From: JABDKJ01 sp964609215
GTDB lineage: Bacteria > Bacteroidota > Bacteroidia > Flavobacteriales_D > JABDKJ01
Direction: 5' to 3'
DNA: 64,000 nt
Assembly (NCBI GenBank): GCA_964609215.1
Contig: CAZSQZ010000002.1
Coordinates: 310,001-374,000 of the forward strand
The notes beneath the pieces are model-generated. The model did not search any database. It was given only the letters and a program-made list of their open reading frames with translations, and was not told the DNA's origin. A program made the translations under genes and the position numbers. How positions within the stretch are numbered: the stretch's first letter is position 1; each line of letters begins with the position of its first letter. Of this stretch, positions 52,554 to 61,555 are shown piece by piece.

Positions 52554-53453
52554 TTATTGGTCTTCCATGACGGCATCACCTATATATTTACCTCCTCGGT
52601 ACATTTCAATCCTTTCTAAAATACCATCTTTATTATATCTATACCATTTCCCATCCTGCAATTTTCCTCTTTTGAAAATACCGGTTTGAGAAATCTGCAT
52701 ATTCTTATTGTAGAGTGTATTCTTTCCATCGGCCTTAAACACTGATAAATTGGTTTTCTCTGTTTTCTTAGGAGCGACTGTTGTTTTAACTGGAACCGCA
52801 ATTTCTTCTACAAGAATTACTTCTTCTTTTTTCGGGGAATAGGTCTTTATACTGTTTTCATCTACTATACCATCATTGAATACTTTCGATTCTTTCAAGT
52901 CTCCGTTAGAATACCAACGTTTCATTTCTCCTGATTCTTTTCCCTCAACAACATTTACCTGAACTTCCAATTGTCCATTTTCATGATAATAAAGTTGTTC
53001 TCCATTTCTTTTACCATTGGATGCAAACTGAAAGTCCTGGGCTACTTTTCCATTTTTATAATAGCGCTTAAATGCATTGACATTTCTATTGTTCTTCCAT
53101 GATCCCTCTTCTTCTACTTTCCCATTCTCATAGAAAATAGTGTAAGCACCATTTGGAATATTTCTTCGATAATTGATTTTGCTTTTAAGCTTGCCGCTTG
53201 GAAAGTATTTTCGCCAAAGTCCGGTTCTTTTATTCGATTCGTATTTGCCTTCTTCAACTTTTGAATCTGTAGCGTATGCTTTGTCTTTCCTCATATGTCC
53301 ATATATGACCCAATAGCCGTACTTATGACCATTTTCATCAATCTGATTAATGGTGTCCAGTTCGGACGCGGTCATTTGGGAACTACTAAATAGAAAGGGG
53401 CTAAATAATATGGAAAATATGCATATACCTAAATACCGTAAAGTTCTTTTCAT
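52554..53453 (-). CDS. Secreted MORN-like (YwqK-type) repeat protein
   Basis: 299 residues from MKRTLRYLGICIFSILFSP; the signal continues to about residue 30. From about 55 to 205 it carries eight or so repeats of Y/F-x-x-N/S-G-K-x-x-x-x-x (KYFPSGKLKSKINYRRN, FYENGKVEEEGSWKNN, YYKNGKVAQDFQFASNG, YYHENGQLEVQVNV). C-terminal part TGIFKRGKLQDGKWYRYNKDG is one more. Same family as the ECF-operon MORN protein. Function unknown; no toxin partner is visible. Confidence 0.78.
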   Translation of the reverse strand: MKRTLRYLGICIFSILFSPFLFSSSQMTASELDTINQIDENGHKYGYWVIYGHMRKDKAYATDSKVEEGKYESNKRTGLWRKYFPSGKLKSKINYRRNIPNGAYTIFYENGKVEEEGSWKNNRNVNAFKRYYKNGKVAQDFQFASNGKRNGEQLYYHENGQLEVQVNVVEGKESGEMKRWYSNGDLKESKVFNDGIVDENSIKTYSPKKEEVILVEEIAVPVKTTVAPKKTEKTNLSVFKADGKNTLYNKNMQISQTGIFKRGKLQDGKWYRYNKDGILERIEMYRGGKYIGDAVMEDQ

Positions 53454-53520
53454 CTTTCTCCTCAATAAAATTCTTCATCACAAAAACTCAACTAGTATTA
53501 CGGAGATGAATTAAGAAAGG

Positions 53521-54471
53521 TTACTGATGAACCGCTATTTTTAAATTATGAAGCATATCCTTTACCATTTCCTTTAAAGTAAAATCGGCACTCCATCTCC
53601 AATCTGCTCTTGCAGCACTATCTTCCAGAAAGGCTGGCCAGGATTGGGCATACTCATCTCTTTGATCCGGTTGATATGAAATCTTAAAATTGGGTAAATG
53701 GCTTTTGAGTTCCTGGTAAATTTCTTCGGGATTGAACGAAAAAGCATTGATATTATAACTAGACCGTATTGAAATCCTATCTTTTGAAGCGTCCATAATT
53801 CCTATTGTGGCTTTTATCGCATCGGACATATACATCATGGGTAAGGTTCTATCCGGTGATAAAAAACAGGTGTAATCTTCTCCAGATACAGCAGAGTGAA
53901 ATATTTCAACCGCATAATCTGTAGTTCCACCTCCGGGTTGTGTCTTATAACTGATTATTCCCGGGTAGCGAATGCTTCTCACATCACAACCGAAACGCAT
54001 GGCATAATAGTCACACCAACGTTCTCCAGCCAATTTACTTATTCCATAAACTGTTTTAGGCTCGGCTACCGCATTTTGAAGGGCAGTATTATTCTCCAAT
54101 CCGGGACCGAATACGGCAATTGAACTGGGCCAAAAAAGTTTATCAAAATAGCCTTCTTTCTGCAGTTCAAGAGTGTTGAGAAGACTGGTCATATTCAAAT
54201 CCCAGCCTTTCATAATATGCTTTTCAGCTGTTGCAGAAAGCATGGCCACCATATTATAAACCTCAGATATTTTGTGTTTAGATAAGATATGTTGAATTGC
54301 TGATTTATCGGTAGCATCAATTAAGGTAAAAGGTCCTTCTCCTAAATCAACCACAGGCTCTTTAATATCAGAGGCAATTACATTTTCATTACCGAATTTC
54401 TCCCTTAAAGAAAGGGTTAAATCCGTTCCAATTTGTCCACTTGCCCCAAGTACTAATATCTTTTTTGACAA
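53521..54471 (-). CDS. SDR-type L-threonine 3-dehydrogenase
   Basis: 316 residues. Rossmann GASGQIG (9-15), catalytic Ser116-117 (PSSIAVFG) and Y142-x3-K146 (YGISK) of the extended SDR family. The sequence overall matches the NAD-dependent threonine dehydrogenases of Flavobacteria (for example QPGGGTTDYAVEIFHSAVSG). Oxidises threonine to 2-amino-3-ketobutyrate, usually paired with Kbl, which is not adjacent. A promoter with both boxes lies upstream. Confidence 0.85.
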   Translation of the reverse strand: MSKKILVLGASGQIGTDLTLSLREKFGNENVIASDIKEPVVDLGEGPFTLIDATDKSAIQHILSKHKISEVYNMVAMLSATAEKHIMKGWDLNMTSLLNTLELQKEGYFDKLFWPSSIAVFGPGLENNTALQNAVAEPKTVYGISKLAGERWCDYYAMRFGCDVRSIRYPGIISYKTQPGGGTTDYAVEIFHSAVSGEDYTCFLSPDRTLPMMYMSDAIKATIGIMDASKDRISIRSSYNINAFSFNPEEIYQELKSHLPNFKISYQPDQRDEYAQSWPAFLEDSAARADWRWSADFTLKEMVKDMLHNLKIAVHQ

Positions 54472-54489
54472 TCTGATTTATTTGAATTT

Positions 54490-54523
54490 CAAATCTATTA
54501 ATTCTAACAAATTAAAGAACAAA
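54490..54523 (-). promoter_or_regulatory. Bacteroidota promoter of the threonine dehydrogenase gene
   Basis: Read on the minus strand: TTTG (54523-54520), 22 bases, then TAGATTTG (54497-54490), matching TTTG-N(17-23)-TAnnTTTG. The start codon lies 19 bases downstream. Confidence 0.6.
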
Positions 54524-54594
54524 GTATTATTCACAAATGGCGGAATTTTTTTATTCCTATTGCATCCTAAAAAGCCGTATCTTCATACATAGAA

Positions 54595-54987
54595 ATGATC
54601 AGAGAGATACTTAAATCTACTAACTTGGAAAAGACAAGGCTTCCCATACTAAAGCTGGTCTTACTTTTAGGTATATTTTCTTTTCTCGGATTCAATTCAC
54701 CAACTCATTCTCACCTTCAGCAGACATATAGCACTGAGGTCTATGATTCCAGAAAACAAAAGGGCTCATCTGCCCATTTTAAATCAGTCAAAAACCTCGA
54801 GATCATTTTTTATACTTCTAAATTCAAGAGTCTCGAAATTTTCAATATTTGGAAAATCATTTACCAAAATCAGCTATTTAAAACGAGAGTAAAGGCATTG
54901 GCATTTAAATTCTTTCCATTCTTAGTATCGGAAACTTTACTTCAAAAAATTCCCTCAAGCCCATTAGAAGAAGTGCCCTTCATTTAA
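54595..54987 (+). CDS. Small secreted or membrane protein of unknown function
   Basis: 130 residues. One hydrophobic segment (about 18-36, ILKLVLLLGIFSFLGF) near the start fits an anchor or signal, followed by a histidine-containing stretch (SPTHSHLQQTY) and a basic, aromatic C-terminus. No family recognised. A near-consensus -7 box (TATCTTCA) lies about 25 bases upstream. Confidence 0.55.
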   Translation: MIREILKSTNLEKTRLPILKLVLLLGIFSFLGFNSPTHSHLQQTYSTEVYDSRKQKGSSAHFKSVKNLEIIFYTSKFKSLEIFNIWKIIYQNQLFKTRVKALAFKFFPFLVSETLLQKIPSSPLEEVPFI

Positions 54988-55056
54988 TTATCTAAGAAAC
55001 CAACCTTCTTAAATAATTAATCATTGCTCTATACAGAGCTTCATTCATTTTATTTC

Positions 55057-55248
55057 ATGAATAAATTCAAGAAAATTGTTCGCCTGTTGGTGTTCGTATT
55101 CTTCATGTTGTTGGCATGCATTGGTGTTGGATTAAGTGGTGGTGTGCCAGTACCTTTCTCACAAAACAGAAGAGACAAGGAAAACCCAATCATCGAAATG
55201 GTCGATGAGACTGAAGAAGAGTCCGAGGAAGACGGGTTTAAGGTTTAG
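55057..55248 (+). CDS. Short membrane protein with acidic tail
   Basis: 63 residues from MNKFKKIVRLLVFVFFMLLA; a longer frame adding 11 residues is less natural. One TM/signal helix about 8-27, then GGVPVPFSQNRRDKENP and an acidic end EMVDETEEESEEDGF. No family recognised. It lies just before trhO on the same strand but a separate promoter box stands between them. Confidence 0.5.
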   Translation: MNKFKKIVRLLVFVFFMLLACIGVGLSGGVPVPFSQNRRDKENPIIEMVDETEEESEEDGFKV

Positions 55249-55360
55249 TATTTTGTTTTTATGGGTTTACTTTGATAGGAGTCTACTCCATACCTTAGGC
55301 TGGAATAGATTTAACTAAACTATTATCCGAAAAAGGCTGGATTCTTTTCCTATCTCTCCT

Positions 55361-55368
55361 TATCTTTG
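55361..55368 (+). promoter_or_regulatory. -7 box of trhO
   Basis: TATCTTTG is an exact TAnnTTTG match 15 bases before the chosen ATG, followed by CA as often seen in this phylum. No clear -33 TTTG was found. Confidence 0.6.
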
Positions 55369-55383
55369 CATTTCACTTTTTTA

Positions 55384-56457
55384 ATGAAAAAGCGCCTATT
55401 TAACATACATAGAAAAGATATCCTTCAGCAGAAATTGGCTGAGGAGGATTTCAAGAGAATTACCATTTCCTTTTACCGATATGTGTATCTGAATAATTTG
55501 AAGAATTTAAGGGATGAACTCTATGAGGAATGGGATGCTTTAGGGGTTTTGGGCAGAATCTATATTGCAAAAGAAGGTGTTAATGCACAACTGAATGTAC
55601 CTGAACATAACTTCGAGGCTTTCAGGAATATCGTTGATACAAGAGAGGAATTCAAGGATATCCCTTTCAAGTATGCGGTGCAAGAAGAAGTTGATTCTTT
55701 CTATAAGCTGAAAATTAAGATTAGAAAAAAGATTGTTGCAGATGGTTTAGATGATGGCGAATTTGATGTAACCAATGTGGGTAAGCATTTAAACCCAAGC
55801 GAATTTCACGAATTGGTGGGAAAGGAAAACGTAACGATCGTAGATATGCGCAATCACTATGAAAGTGAAGTGGGGCATTTTGAAGGCGCAATTACTCCTG
55901 ACTCCGATACCTTTAGAGAAGAATTACCCATTGTGGAAGAAAAGCTGAAAGGAAAAGAGGATGAGAAAATCTTGCTTTACTGTACAGGTGGAATACGCTG
56001 TGAAAAGGCCAGTGCATGGCTTAGACATAAAGGTTTTAATGATGTCAATCAATTGCATGGTGGCATTATAGAATATGCCCATCAAATAAAAGAGAAAGGT
56101 CTTGAATCTAAATTCAAGGGTAAGAACTTTGTTTTTGACAGAAGGTTAGGCGAACGTATTACGGATGAAGTTATAAGCGAATGTCATCAATGTGGGGCTC
56201 CATGTGATAACCATACGAATTGCGCCAATGACGAATGTCATCTATTGTTTATTCAATGTGATTCCTGCAAAGAAAAATGGGATGGTTGCTGTAAACAGGA
56301 GTGTTATGATATCGTGCAATTACCCATTGAAGAGCAAAGAAAATTCAGAAAAAAACATAAAAACGAGGCATCTCTATCAGTTTATAAGAGTAGGCTCAGA
56401 CCCAAGCTTAGAGAAATTTTAAATAAGGAAGAATTGGATAAAGGAGAAAATCCTTAA
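55384..56457 (+). CDS. trhO: tRNA uridine(34) hydroxylase, rhodanese family (TrhO/YceA)
   Basis: 357 residues from MKKRLFNIHRK; six extra residues upstream would overlap the -7 box. N-terminal acylphosphatase-like part (YIAKEGVNAQLNVP), rhodanese domain about 135-235 with catalytic Cys200 in LLYCTGGIRCEKASAW, and a C-terminal cysteine-rich zinc region (ECHQCGAPCDNHTNC, DSCKEKWDGCCKQEC). Catalyses oxygen-dependent ho5U34 formation on tRNA. About 120 bases before the hmgA-hppD pair. Confidence 0.95.
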   Translation: MKKRLFNIHRKDILQQKLAEEDFKRITISFYRYVYLNNLKNLRDELYEEWDALGVLGRIYIAKEGVNAQLNVPEHNFEAFRNIVDTREEFKDIPFKYAVQEEVDSFYKLKIKIRKKIVADGLDDGEFDVTNVGKHLNPSEFHELVGKENVTIVDMRNHYESEVGHFEGAITPDSDTFREELPIVEEKLKGKEDEKILLYCTGGIRCEKASAWLRHKGFNDVNQLHGGIIEYAHQIKEKGLESKFKGKNFVFDRRLGERITDEVISECHQCGAPCDNHTNCANDECHLLFIQCDSCKEKWDGCCKQECYDIVQLPIEEQRKFRKKHKNEASLSVYKSRLRPKLREILNKEELDKGENP

Positions 56458-56579
56458 ATTTATATCCATCATGAATAGGATATATTTTTATAATGTAAAA
56501 AGCAGGCTCAAGAGAAACCCTGAATAGAAGGGTAATTACCGTCCTATTTTCTTTTTTAATTATAAATTTAAATTCAAAT

Positions 56580-57740
56580 ATGCCGACATATCATTCATTA
56601 GGCAGTATTCCACATAAGCGACACACTATTTTTAAGAATGGTGGAGAAAATCATCACTATGAACAACTGTTTGGAACGGAAGGTTTTCATGGAATGTCTT
56701 CCTTGCTCTATCATGTTCACCGCCCTACTCAGGTAAAAAAAATAGGGGAATCATATAGTGTCGAGCCAAAGGTTGCTGTAGACAGAAATTTGAAAGCTTT
56801 TCGTTTTCATGGATATAAAATAGATCCTATTGCGGATTTTCTGGATAGCAGGAAAGCTTTGATGGTCAATAACGATTGCCATATCAGTTTGGGTGCGCCA
56901 AAGCAGTCCATGACCGATTATTTCTACAAGAATGCAGATGCGGACGAACTCATTTTCATTCATGAAGGTACTGGAACACTTAAAACCTTATTGGGTAATA
57001 TTGTTTTTGGTCCTAATGATTATTTGATTATTCCCAGAGGAATGATTTATCAAATCGTTTTTGATGGGGTGAATAACCGTCATTTTATAGTAGAATCGTT
57101 TAGCCCGATTTATACTCCAAAGCGGTATAGAAATCAATTTGGTCAATTATTGGAACACGCTCCATTTTGCGAACGTGATTTGAGAAAGCCTAGCAATCTG
57201 GAAACACATGATGAAAAAGGTGAGTTTTTGATCAAAATAAAGAAGCAGGGATATATGCATGAATACATCTATGCAACACATCCTTTTGATGTCGTGGGTT
57301 GGGATGGTTACAATTATCCTTACGCATTTTCAGCTGATGATTTTGAGCCGATTACCGGACGTGTGCATCAACCGCCACCTGTGCATCAGACTTTTGAAGC
57401 GCACAATTTTGTGGTCTGCACTTTTGCGCCTAGAAAGTACGATTACCATCCAGAAGCTATCCCTGCGCCCTATAACCATAGCAATATAGATTCGGATGAA
57501 GTGCTCTATTATGTGGATGGAGATTTTATGAGTAGAAATGATATTGATAAAGGACATATTTCATTGCATCCGGGGGGAATTCCTCATGGACCGCATCCCG
57601 GAGCTATGGAAAGAAGTATTGGAAAAGTAGAGACGGATGAACTGGCTGTAATGGTGGATACATTCAAGCCATTACAACTTACAGAAACAGCCATGCAAAT
57701 AGAAGATGGCAAGTATTGGGAAAGTTGGTTAGACCACTAG
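56580..57740 (+). CDS. hmgA: Homogentisate 1,2-dioxygenase
   Basis: 386 residues, shorter than the ~440 of human-type enzymes but like other bacterial short forms. Opens with PTYHSLGSIPHKRHTIF. Iron ligands are His300 and Glu307 (PYNHSNIDSDEVLYY) and His336 (GGIPHGPHPG). Cupin fold. Opens the ring of homogentisate to maleylacetoacetate in tyrosine breakdown. The next gene, hppD, starts 45 bases later and makes homogentisate. Confidence 0.95.
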   Translation: MPTYHSLGSIPHKRHTIFKNGGENHHYEQLFGTEGFHGMSSLLYHVHRPTQVKKIGESYSVEPKVAVDRNLKAFRFHGYKIDPIADFLDSRKALMVNNDCHISLGAPKQSMTDYFYKNADADELIFIHEGTGTLKTLLGNIVFGPNDYLIIPRGMIYQIVFDGVNNRHFIVESFSPIYTPKRYRNQFGQLLEHAPFCERDLRKPSNLETHDEKGEFLIKIKKQGYMHEYIYATHPFDVVGWDGYNYPYAFSADDFEPITGRVHQPPPVHQTFEAHNFVVCTFAPRKYDYHPEAIPAPYNHSNIDSDEVLYYVDGDFMSRNDIDKGHISLHPGGIPHGPHPGAMERSIGKVETDELAVMVDTFKPLQLTETAMQIEDGKYWESWLDH

Positions 57741-57785
57741 ACCCCATTTTTTAAACCGAGATTTATCTCTTAATTATTTACAACA

Positions 57786-58925
57786 ATGCAAACAGATAGT
57801 ACATCATTAGAATTAGAAAAAATAGTTCCTGAAGCTGGCGATTTTTTGCCGATTAATGGAACGGATTACATTGAATACTACGTGGGTAATGCAAAGCAAG
57901 CTGCTCACTTTTACAAAACCGCTTTTGGCTTTCAGTCATGTGCTTATTCTGGTCTGGAAACCGGAGTTACAGACAAAACCTCATATGTTCTAGAGCAAGA
58001 TAAAATCAGGTTGGTTTTAACTTCTCCCATGGAAAAAGATGGTGAATTAAATGCACATATCAATAAGCATGGAGATGGGGTTAAAGTAGTTGCGCTTTGG
58101 GTTGACGATGCTACAAAGTCCTGGGAAGAAACCACTTCAAGAGGAGCAAAGTCTTTCTTTGAGCCTAGAGTTGAAGAAGATGAGCATGGAAAAGTGGTTC
58201 GGTCTGCTATTCACACCTATGGTGAAACTATTCACGTATTTGTGGAACGAAAAGACTACAAAGGAACTTTTCTACCAGGTTATAAAAAATGGGAAAGCCA
58301 TTATAATCCTGAACCTACTGGATTAAAATATATTGACCACATCGTTGGAAATGTAGGTTGGAATGAAATGAATAAGTGGTGTGAGTTCTATGCTAATGTT
58401 ATGGGATTTGCGCAACTGATATCTTTTGATGATAAAGATATTTCTACTGAGTATACTGCTCTTATGAGTAAGGTAATGAGTAATGGAAATGGTAGAATCA
58501 AATTCCCAATTAACGAACCAGCGGAAGGTCGAAAAAAATCACAAATTGAGGAGTACATAGATTTCTACAATGGTGCTGGTGTGCAACATGTCGCTATCGC
58601 AACGGACAATATTATAGAGACAGTAAGTGCTTTAAGAGATAGAGGTGTTGAGTTTTTAAAAGTGCCTAACTCTTATTACGAAACGGTTTTAGACAGAGTA
58701 GGTGAAATTGACGAGGATTTAGAGCCGTTAAGAGATTTAGGTATTTTGATTGACAGGGATGATGAAGGGTATCTACTTCAAATCTTTACTAAGCCTATTC
58801 TGGACAGACCTACCATGTTCTATGAAATTATTCAAAGAAAAGGAGCTCAAAGTTTTGGGAAAGGAAATTTTAAAGCTTTGTTTGAAGCAATAGAAAGAGA
58901 GCAGGAAGCCAGAGGAACACTTTAA
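57786..58925 (+). CDS. hppD: 4-Hydroxyphenylpyruvate dioxygenase
   Basis: 379 residues, two VOC domains. Iron triad His185 (YIDHIVGNV), His268 (GVQHVAIAT), Glu347 (MFYEIIQRKG). C-terminal NFKALFEAIEREQEARG is the family hallmark. Converts 4-hydroxyphenylpyruvate to homogentisate, the substrate of the upstream hmgA product, so the pair forms a short tyrosine-degradation operon; fumarylacetoacetase and the isomerase are not in the window. Confidence 0.97.
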   Translation: MQTDSTSLELEKIVPEAGDFLPINGTDYIEYYVGNAKQAAHFYKTAFGFQSCAYSGLETGVTDKTSYVLEQDKIRLVLTSPMEKDGELNAHINKHGDGVKVVALWVDDATKSWEETTSRGAKSFFEPRVEEDEHGKVVRSAIHTYGETIHVFVERKDYKGTFLPGYKKWESHYNPEPTGLKYIDHIVGNVGWNEMNKWCEFYANVMGFAQLISFDDKDISTEYTALMSKVMSNGNGRIKFPINEPAEGRKKSQIEEYIDFYNGAGVQHVAIATDNIIETVSALRDRGVEFLKVPNSYYETVLDRVGEIDEDLEPLRDLGILIDRDDEGYLLQIFTKPILDRPTMFYEIIQRKGAQSFGKGNFKALFEAIEREQEARGTL

Positions 58926-58941
58926 TTTAATAAGATTTAAT

Positions 58942-58986
58942 AGCCCATCGTTGAGAAAATTTATCTTCTTAGCGGTGGGTTTTTTG
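58942..58986 (+). terminator. Intrinsic terminator of the hmgA-hppD operon
   Basis: CCCATCG pairs with CGGTGGG (one G-T wobble) around a ~23-base loop that itself can pair weakly, followed by a run of T. It lies 17 bases after the hppD stop on the same strand. Confidence 0.8.
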
Positions 58987-59026
58987 TTACACGATGTTCC
59001 GTTAATATTTGAAATAAGGAAGGGTC

Positions 59027-59054
59027 TTTGTAATTCAAATTGCCATTAAATTTG
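59027..59054 (+). promoter_or_regulatory. Promoter of the small barrel-protein gene
   Basis: TTTG at 59027-59030 and TAAATTTG at 59047-59054, spacing 16. The -7 box matches TAnnTTTG; the spacing is at the short end. The ATG follows 11 bases later. Confidence 0.5.
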
Positions 59055-59064
59055 ATTAAAATTT

Positions 59065-59529
59065 ATGATGAAAAAAATACTGGCATTTGCAATACTTATT
59101 CTAACGTGTACTTCCATAAATGCGCAATCAGATTACGAAAGAGCCATTGGCTTGCGCCTTGGATTTGATAATGGAATCACCTATAAACAATTCATAACTT
59201 CCATTTCAGCAATAGAGGCATTAGCCTATTTTGGAAATAACTCATTTAATTTTACGGGACTTTATGAATTGAATAATGAAAATGCTTTTCAGGTTGACCG
59301 TCTCGATTGGTACTATGGTGCTGGTGGACATTTTGGATTTAGAAATTCCAACAACGAAGGTAATGATGGCAGTTTCATATTGGGTGTGGATGGAATAATA
59401 GGAATAGAGTATAATATTGAAACCGTTCCCATAAATGTTTCTTTAGATTGGAAACCGCAGGTAAATATTGTTGGAGGAAATGGTTTTGTTGGAGATACAG
59501 GTGCGCTCAGTGTTCGGTACGTATTTTAG
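59065..59529 (+). CDS. Small outer-membrane barrel-like protein
   Basis: 154 residues. Signal peptide MMKKILAFAILILTCTSINAQ (two possible Met starts). The rest is alternating strands with aromatic ends (AIGLRLGFDNGITYKQF, YGAGGHFGFRN, GALSVRYVF), matching small 8-stranded outer-membrane beta-barrels. No defined function. Confidence 0.75.
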   Translation: MMKKILAFAILILTCTSINAQSDYERAIGLRLGFDNGITYKQFITSISAIEALAYFGNNSFNFTGLYELNNENAFQVDRLDWYYGAGGHFGFRNSNNEGNDGSFILGVDGIIGIEYNIETVPINVSLDWKPQVNIVGGNGFVGDTGALSVRYVF

Positions 59530-59547
59530 TAGCTGTTTGTTAAAGTC

Positions 59548-60006
59548 GTGGCGACCAAAATTAAATATGATGTTGAAGATCTGAAGTTGTTGAATGACCA
59601 AGATTTAATAGAAATTATTTATAAAAAATCATGTGAACTTTACTTTGAGACTTCTAGTGAATATTTTAGAAACACTCATCCCGCATTTTTTGAATTATTT
59701 GCCATGCGAGTTTTAGATGCAAAGGTACAAAATGGCGGATTTGACTTATTCTTTCAGAATAAAAATGATATCGAAATTGCAAATTACGCGAAAATGGGAA
59801 TGCGAAGAATTGGCGCAAGTGAGTTGGAGGACATAATTGGAAGTGCTATTAAGATTTTTGAGAATCAATCCAATAAATTTGAAAAAGTAAAGAATCCTGA
59901 ATTCTATATTCTAGATGGCAGGTACTATGACTTCACAGAATTGGAATATCTGCAAACAAGGTATGTTAAACGAAATCTGGCCAAATTCGTGGTAACAGAA
60001 AATTGA
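59548..60006 (+). CDS. DUF4375-family cytoplasmic protein
   Basis: 152 residues, GTG start. The central motif VLDAKVQNGGFDLFFQNKNDIEI (compare NGGF-x-Q-[FY]-[FY]) is the DUF4375/DMP19-type signature; the latter part is helical. Function unknown. It lies 18 bases after the barrel-protein gene and may be cotranscribed. Confidence 0.75.
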   Translation: MATKIKYDVEDLKLLNDQDLIEIIYKKSCELYFETSSEYFRNTHPAFFELFAMRVLDAKVQNGGFDLFFQNKNDIEIANYAKMGMRRIGASELEDIIGSAIKIFENQSNKFEKVKNPEFYILDGRYYDFTELEYLQTRYVKRNLAKFVVTEN

Positions 60007-60172
60007 AAAATCGTTCATCAAAACAGCTATATCTATAACTAAGACAAGTTATCTAGAATCTCAATATTCGTAGCTAAATCTCAATTATTCTCATCCTAAA
60101 CTAGGGTACATTCTGCAAGAACAGGCCGATCCCGAACTGGAAAATTAAACTAGATGCCAACACCTTTCCAAT

Positions 60173-60790
60173 TTAAGTATTGATTCTTTTCTTCAGAAGT
60201 TCAATGCATTTTTCAATATCATCCTTAAAGTCAATGCTGTTATCGATGATAATATCCGCAGTTTCTTTATGTGGAGCTACATGCAAATCATGAGCGGGAC
60301 ATACATGATTCTTCCATTGGTAATTGATCATTTCTGCGGATAAACCTCTTGATTCCGAATCTCTTTTTAAGCGCCTCTCTATTCTGACTTCATCATTTGC
60401 GTGAATATAAATTTGAACATCTACCAAGTCTCTTATTCGTTTATCAAATAACACGAAAATGCCTTCAATAAATATTAACTCACTTGAATCTACTTTAAAT
60501 AATTCAGGCCTTTTCTCGAAATTCTCAAAAATGTATTCTTCAATTTCTATATTATTTCCATTCAAAAGAGAAATTACATCTTCGTGAAACTGATCTAGGT
60601 TGAAGGCCTCTGGTAGATCAAAATTCCAAATGTTTTGTTCATCTCTTTTTTGAAAGCTTTTGGGCAAATAGTAATTGTCCATTGAAAGAATGGATGGCTC
60701 AAATTGAAAAGCATTTCTCAGTTTTTCTATAATCGTGGTTTTTCCGGAACCACTTCCACCAATAATTGAAACTAGAAGTCTTTCTTTCAA
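60173..60790 (-). CDS. udk: Uridine kinase
   Basis: 205 residues, P-loop GGSGSGKT (11-18), DNYYLP (about 37-42), the LIFIEGIFVLF Walker B-like strand and the lid arginines IERRLKRDSESRG. Phosphorylates uridine/cytidine in pyrimidine salvage. Overlaps the end of purQ by 4 bases (shared ATGA-like junction), so it is in the same operon. Confidence 0.92.
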   Translation of the reverse strand: MKERLLVSIIGGSGSGKTTIIEKLRNAFQFEPSILSMDNYYLPKSFQKRDEQNIWNFDLPEAFNLDQFHEDVISLLNGNNIEIEEYIFENFEKRPELFKVDSSELIFIEGIFVLFDKRIRDLVDVQIYIHANDEVRIERRLKRDSESRGLSAEMINYQWKNHVCPAHDLHVAPHKETADIIIDNSIDFKDDIEKCIELLKKRINT

Positions 60791-61479
60791 GCCAACTGAA
60801 GATCTAAAATAGACTCGAAGAGCGCTCTTCCATCTTCATTTAGAAGTTCCTTGTCTGCAGCTCTTTCAGGGTGAGGCATCATTCCGAAGACGTTTCTTTG
60901 CTTATTGCAAACTCCAGCGATATTGGCTATGGAACCATTTGGATTAGCTTCATCATTTATATTTCCATTCGCATCACAATACTGAAAGAGTATCTGGTCA
61001 TTATCCTTTAACTCAGCCAAACCGTCTGGACTAATATGGAATCTTCCTTCACCATGAGCAATTGGAATTTTCAGAACAGCATCATTGGAAATACCTCTTG
61101 TAATTAGAGTATCCTTTGTAGAAGGAGTCAGATGTATATTCTTACAAATGAATTTCTGATTATCATTGTGTAACAAAGCTCCCGGAGTTAGTCCTGCTTC
61201 ACAGAGAATTTGAAACCCATTGCAAACGCCCATTGCATAACCTCCATTATTACAATGCTTAATAACCTCTGGCATAATTGGAGAAAAGCGAGCTATTGCT
61301 CCACTCCTCAGGTAATCTCCAAATGAAAAACCACCGGGTAACACAATAAAATCACAACCCTTGAGATCCGTATCTTTATGCCAAAGTTTTTCAACTTGTT
61401 GTCCCATAATCGTCTCAAGGACATAAATCATGTCGTGATCACAATTACTACCGGGAAAGACTACAACTCCAAATTTCAT
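60787..61479 (-). CDS. purQ: Phosphoribosylformylglycinamidine synthase subunit PurQ
   Basis: 230 residues from MKFGVVVFPGSNCD; two extra N-terminal residues are possible. Class I glutaminase triad Cys86 (GVCNGFQ), His203 and Glu205 (MMPHPERA). Delivers ammonia to PurL in purine synthesis. As a stand-alone subunit it implies the small PurS/PurL system. Coupled to udk. Confidence 0.95.
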   Translation of the reverse strand: MKFGVVVFPGSNCDHDMIYVLETIMGQQVEKLWHKDTDLKGCDFIVLPGGFSFGDYLRSGAIARFSPIMPEVIKHCNNGGYAMGVCNGFQILCEAGLTPGALLHNDNQKFICKNIHLTPSTKDTLITRGISNDAVLKIPIAHGEGRFHISPDGLAELKDNDQILFQYCDANGNINDEANPNGSIANIAGVCNKQRNVFGMMPHPERAADKELLNEDGRALFESILDLQLA

Positions 61480-61555
61480 AAGCATTAATAAAATACGAAG
61501 TTAAAGCAAGACATGGGATTAGCATCACTAAATCCACTTAATCTTTTCAACCAAA

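Noticed and set aside
48525..53453. Toxin-antitoxin systems (YwqK 'antitoxin' labels)
   Set aside because: The proteins are MORN-like repeats with signal peptides; there is no toxin partner, so the label is an annotation habit only.
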